55,577 nucleotides of DNA, from NCBI GenBank assembly GCA_040275305.1, contig JBEOJY010000035.1, forward strand, positions 1-55,577. Direction: 5' to 3'. Under the pieces are notes generated by a model. The model was not told where the DNA came from. It worked only from the letters and a program-made list of their open reading frames with translations, and ran no database searches. The position numbers and the translations under genes were made by a program. Every line of letters begins with the position of its first letter. Within the stretch, counting starts at the first letter, position 1. Origin of the DNA: JBEOJY01 sp040275305. GTDB taxonomy: Bacteria; Pseudomonadota; Alphaproteobacteria; UBA9219. Shown one piece after another: positions 53,250-55,577 of the stretch.

Positions 53250-54061
53250 TTGAAGCGTCAGCGCGCAGAATGACAGGCTTTAACAACAAGGGCGCGTGGC
53301 GCCAAATTGCCCCTCGCCTTTGTTTGTTCTTGCTTGCGTTTTTCGTTATCGCGTTTTGCCTTTCTCGCCCCGTTTATGCGCATCCTCATGCATGGATCTC
53401 GTTGCGTACGAGCGTCATCGTCAATGACACAGGCGAGGCCGTCGCAATTCGACAGCACTGGCTGTTCGACAGTGCCTACAGCGCTTATGCGTCGCAGGAT
53501 TTCAATCCCCGCAAGGACGGTAAATTATCCCATGCCGACCTTCTAAAACTTGCGCATGAGAATCTTTCCAACCTTAAATCCTTCGGATATTTCACAGTTA
53601 TTGAGGATGGGAATGGGAAATCAGTCAGCACAGGCGATGCAAAAGATATTACCAGCCTATTCGAATCTGCGCCCCACGACCTACGACGCCGTATTTCCGG
53701 GTTACTCGCCCCCAAGGCTCCACCTTCCGGAGATGGGGCTGCGTCTGCGCAGAAAATTGCCATGGAGTTCACTCTGTCGCTTTCTCGGCCAATTGATTTG
53801 AAATTACGGTCGGCGACATACAGGATTTATGATCCAACCTATTACGTCGATATGGCTCATGTCGAGCATAGCGCTGTCTCATTTGTTCATGACAAAACAG
53901 GACGACCCGTTGACACATGCCACGCCAAAGTTGAATTACCCAAAGTTGATCAGGCACTGATTTTTCAGGCTGCCGCGCTTGACAGAAACGCGACCGCCCC
54001 CAAGGATCTTGGCTATTACTTTTCCGAGAAAGTTATCCTGTCATGTTCTCCGCAGAAATAA
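53246..54061 (+). CDS. DUF1007 family exported protein
   Basis: A 271-residue protein with a signal peptide (LCLFLLAFFVIAFCLSRPVYA) followed directly by HPHAWISLRTSVIV, the HPHxW hallmark of DUF1007. These proteins commonly accompany NicO-type metal transporters and are thought to bind metal in the periplasm. The TTG at 53246 overlaps the previous stop (TTGA) and has AAGG 7 bases upstream; the ATG at 53270 is the alternative. It overlaps the nicO-like gene by 19 bases, so the pair is coupled. Confidence 0.85.
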   Translation: MIEASARRMTGFNNKGAWRQIAPRLCLFLLAFFVIAFCLSRPVYAHPHAWISLRTSVIVNDTGEAVAIRQHWLFDSAYSAYASQDFNPRKDGKLSHADLLKLAHENLSNLKSFGYFTVIEDGNGKSVSTGDAKDITSLFESAPHDLRRRISGLLAPKAPPSGDGAASAQKIAMEFTLSLSRPIDLKLRSATYRIYDPTYYVDMAHVEHSAVSFVHDKTGRPVDTCHAKVELPKVDQALIFQAAALDRNATAPKDLGYYFSEKVILSCSPQK

Positions 54062-54936
54062 TTCAATGGATTCGCGATGGTCAGAGAGCGTTTGGCGATT
54101 TAGTCTTCAATCAACTTCAATCGTTCGCGCAAGGACACCCATTCGCCGCTTCTTTTAGTCTGATATCGGCAGGATTCTTTTATGGCGTCGCGCACGCTAT
54201 AGGTCCGGGGCACGGCAAGGTTATTGTTTCCAGCTATTTGCTCGCGAACAGAAATAGCCTCAAGAGAGGCTTGTTGATTATAGTTATGTCTTCGCTTTTG
54301 CAAGCCATGACAGCTATCGCCTTGGTCTTTGGCTATTATTATGCGCTCGACGCGACGCGCAGCGAGGCTGAGCATGCGGCTCGCACTCTTGAAATTGCGA
54401 GCTTTGTATTGGTTGGGTGCATTGGTCTTGCTTTGGCCGCGCGAGGGTGCGCGGATTTTTGGCGTCTTGCACACAATGCTTTGGGGGGATCTCATGCTTC
54501 CTTAGGGCCTGTGGCTCCTTGTTGCCATCACGCGCATCTTCCCTCCCACGGGGCACTTGATCAGAGTCGCGGCTATGCGTCGATGGTCTCCATAATCTTG
54601 TCGGTTGGCATTCGCCCGTGCACGGGGGCGCTGATGCTGCTTTTTTTCAGTTGCATCGCAGGGCTTACCGTTCCCGGCATTCTGGCGATATTCGCAATGG
54701 CGGTTGGCACTGCGGCCACTACAGGCGCATTGGCCCTTATGGTTGTTCAGTCACGTAATCTCGCGCTGAGGTTCGTCGATAAGTCCGAACATACTTTGCA
54801 GATTATGCATGCAGGGTTAAGGCTTGCAGGCGGCGTTATTATTATGCTGTTCGCCGCGCTATTCTTGTTGGCCTTGTCCGGCTCCGAGGATGCAGCGGCG
54901 GCACATACGCATCCACTTTATAAATCATTGCGCTAA
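54043..54936 (+). CDS. NicO/RcnA-like metal transporter
   Basis: A 297-residue membrane protein of the nickel/cobalt transporter (NicO) superfamily. The diagnostic motif VAHAIGPGHGKVIVSSYLL is near residue 50, and SVGIRPCTGALMLLF is the second conserved half. About six membrane segments and a His-rich loop (CCHHAHLPSHG) are visible. In this Zur-linked setting zinc is a more likely substrate than nickel, an inference from context. It overlaps the DUF1007 gene and is followed by zur after nine bases. Confidence 0.86.
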   Translation: MFSAEIIQWIRDGQRAFGDLVFNQLQSFAQGHPFAASFSLISAGFFYGVAHAIGPGHGKVIVSSYLLANRNSLKRGLLIIVMSSLLQAMTAIALVFGYYYALDATRSEAEHAARTLEIASFVLVGCIGLALAARGCADFWRLAHNALGGSHASLGPVAPCCHHAHLPSHGALDQSRGYASMVSIILSVGIRPCTGALMLLFFSCIAGLTVPGILAIFAMAVGTAATTGALALMVVQSRNLALRFVDKSEHTLQIMHAGLRLAGGVIIMLFAALFLLALSGSEDAAAAHTHPLYKSLR

Positions 54937-54945
54937 CAAGGTCGT

Positions 54946-55413
54946 ATGATGCCTCACCATTCCCTCCCCTGCGCTTCCACTCTCAAGGCCCAAGATGCGC
55001 TGAAGAAGATTGACGATCATTTGCGCCGCACTGGCGGCAGGATGACCGATGTTCGTCGCGAGATCGTGCTGAAAATGGCAGAACTAGGTTCGCCGCATAC
55101 GGCTTATCAGATTCTTGAGGCCGCCAACAAAAACCGCAAACGTAAACTTTCCCCCATCAGCCTCTACCGCACGCTGGATTTTTTGATCGAGGCTGGCGTC
55201 GCGCTTAAGTTAGAAAGCAAGAATGTTTTCGAGCTTTGCCATAAGGATGAACTCTCGCACAGCCATCTGGTGATGGTTTGCGATCATTGCGGGCTTATGC
55301 GCGAAATAGAGGACCATGAGCTTGCGAAAGCCATTGCGCAAAAAGCGCGCAAATATCGCCATATACTCAAGCATCATGCGATTGAGATACACGGATTATG
55401 CAAGACGTGCTGA
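54946..55413 (+). CDS. zur: Fur-family zinc uptake regulator
   Basis: A 155-residue repressor of the Zur group. The winged helix includes GGRMTDVRREIVLKMAELG and the recognition region KLSPISLYRTLDFLIEAGVA. The metal-binding part has the pairs CDHC (about 111) and CKTC at the very end, which hold the structural zinc, plus His-rich HKDELSHSHLVM and HILKHHAIEIHG. AAGG lies five bases before the ATG. It is the last gene of the znuA cluster and probably controls the GTTATCATATAAC palindrome between znuA and znuCB. Confidence 0.92.
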   Translation: MMPHHSLPCASTLKAQDALKKIDDHLRRTGGRMTDVRREIVLKMAELGSPHTAYQILEAANKNRKRKLSPISLYRTLDFLIEAGVALKLESKNVFELCHKDELSHSHLVMVCDHCGLMREIEDHELAKAIAQKARKYRHILKHHAIEIHGLCKTC

Positions 55414-55515
55414 GGCAAAGGAGAAAACGTGAAGATTCATTGCCAAGAGATGAGCGTATAGTTTAAAAATTGTGTAAGGGATGCTGCATAACTTAATCCA
55501 CTTTTGCAATAAAGG

Positions 55516-55577
55516 GTAACTCCCAAGTCCTATATAGGGACTACGAGAACGATCTTTGTGGAAAGGGCTGTCATTGC
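55516..55577. repeat. Start of a composite type A repeat, cut by the window end
   Basis: GTAACTCCCAAG, then a palindrome GTCCTATATAGGGAC, GGAAAG and CTGTCATTGC. The order matches 33404-33463 downstream of recR, where the same start leads into the full type A palindrome. The rest lies beyond the window. Confidence 0.6.

Noticed and set aside
1..55577. CRISPR array, insertion sequence or integrase
   Set aside because: No regularly spaced direct repeats and no transposase or recombinase motifs were found on either strand.

Overview
The window reads as chromosomal DNA of an alphaproteobacterium. Pointers are the SRP RNA placed just upstream of dnaX-ybaB, a glycine decarboxylase split into gcvPA and gcvPB, an ETF-ubiquinone oxidoreductase, an XrtD-like exosortase fused to an EpsI domain, purE-purK, and a Zur/znu cluster. 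Base composition is moderately GC-rich, with AT-richer patches at 10.6-13.6, 21.7-22.7, 35.3-36.9 and 46.6-46.9 kb. Genus cannot be assigned from the sequence alone. No insertion sequence, integrase, CRISPR array or rRNA was seen.

Layout. 0-3 kb: tRNA-Leu(CAA), a peptidoglycan amidase and an acyl-CoA dehydrogenase of the DmdC type. 3-5.6 kb: a gene-poor stretch with two terminators, then a small phage-like protein and an SGNH hydrolase. 5.6-19.2 kb: an envelope or exopolysaccharide locus with a GT8, a pyruvyl transferase, three GT4 enzymes, a WcaF-like acetyltransferase, a Wzx-like flippase, a sugar-nucleotide epimerase, an exosortase-EpsI fusion, and a 1001-residue protein joining a Wzy/WaaL-like membrane domain to a secreted glycoside-hydrolase-like domain. 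19.4-21.7 kb: purE-purK and a ribbon-helix-helix/ParE toxin-antitoxin pair. 22-31.6 kb: an isochorismatase-fold hydrolase, prfA, galE, a WecG-type transferase, a phosphatase, a second Wzy/WaaL-like protein, prmC and ETF-QO. 31.8-36.7 kb: small hypothetical genes, recR, an OmpR-type regulator with a degenerate receiver, a lipoprotein M15 endopeptidase, and a gene broken at an (AT)n tract. 36.9-39.8 kb: ffs, a ProXp-type editing protein, dnaX, ybaB. 40-48.5 kb: gcvT-gcvH, then gcvPA and gcvPB, with an autotransporter subtilase and an antisense unknown gene lodged between them. 48.6-55.4 kb: a NERD-domain protein and a zinc cluster (znuB-znuC diverging from znuA-OMP-DUF1007-nicO-zur) around a palindromic Zur-box candidate.

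The most unusual features are the membrane polymerase/ligase-hydrolase fusion, several families of dispersed palindromic repeats, two of which sit in frame inside prmC and one of which has entered the 5' end of a lipoprotein gene, and the scattering of the glycine cleavage operon by inserted genes. These repeats recall Rickettsia palindromic elements in behaviour. The same repeat families recur in many intergenic gaps, including at the last bases of the window.
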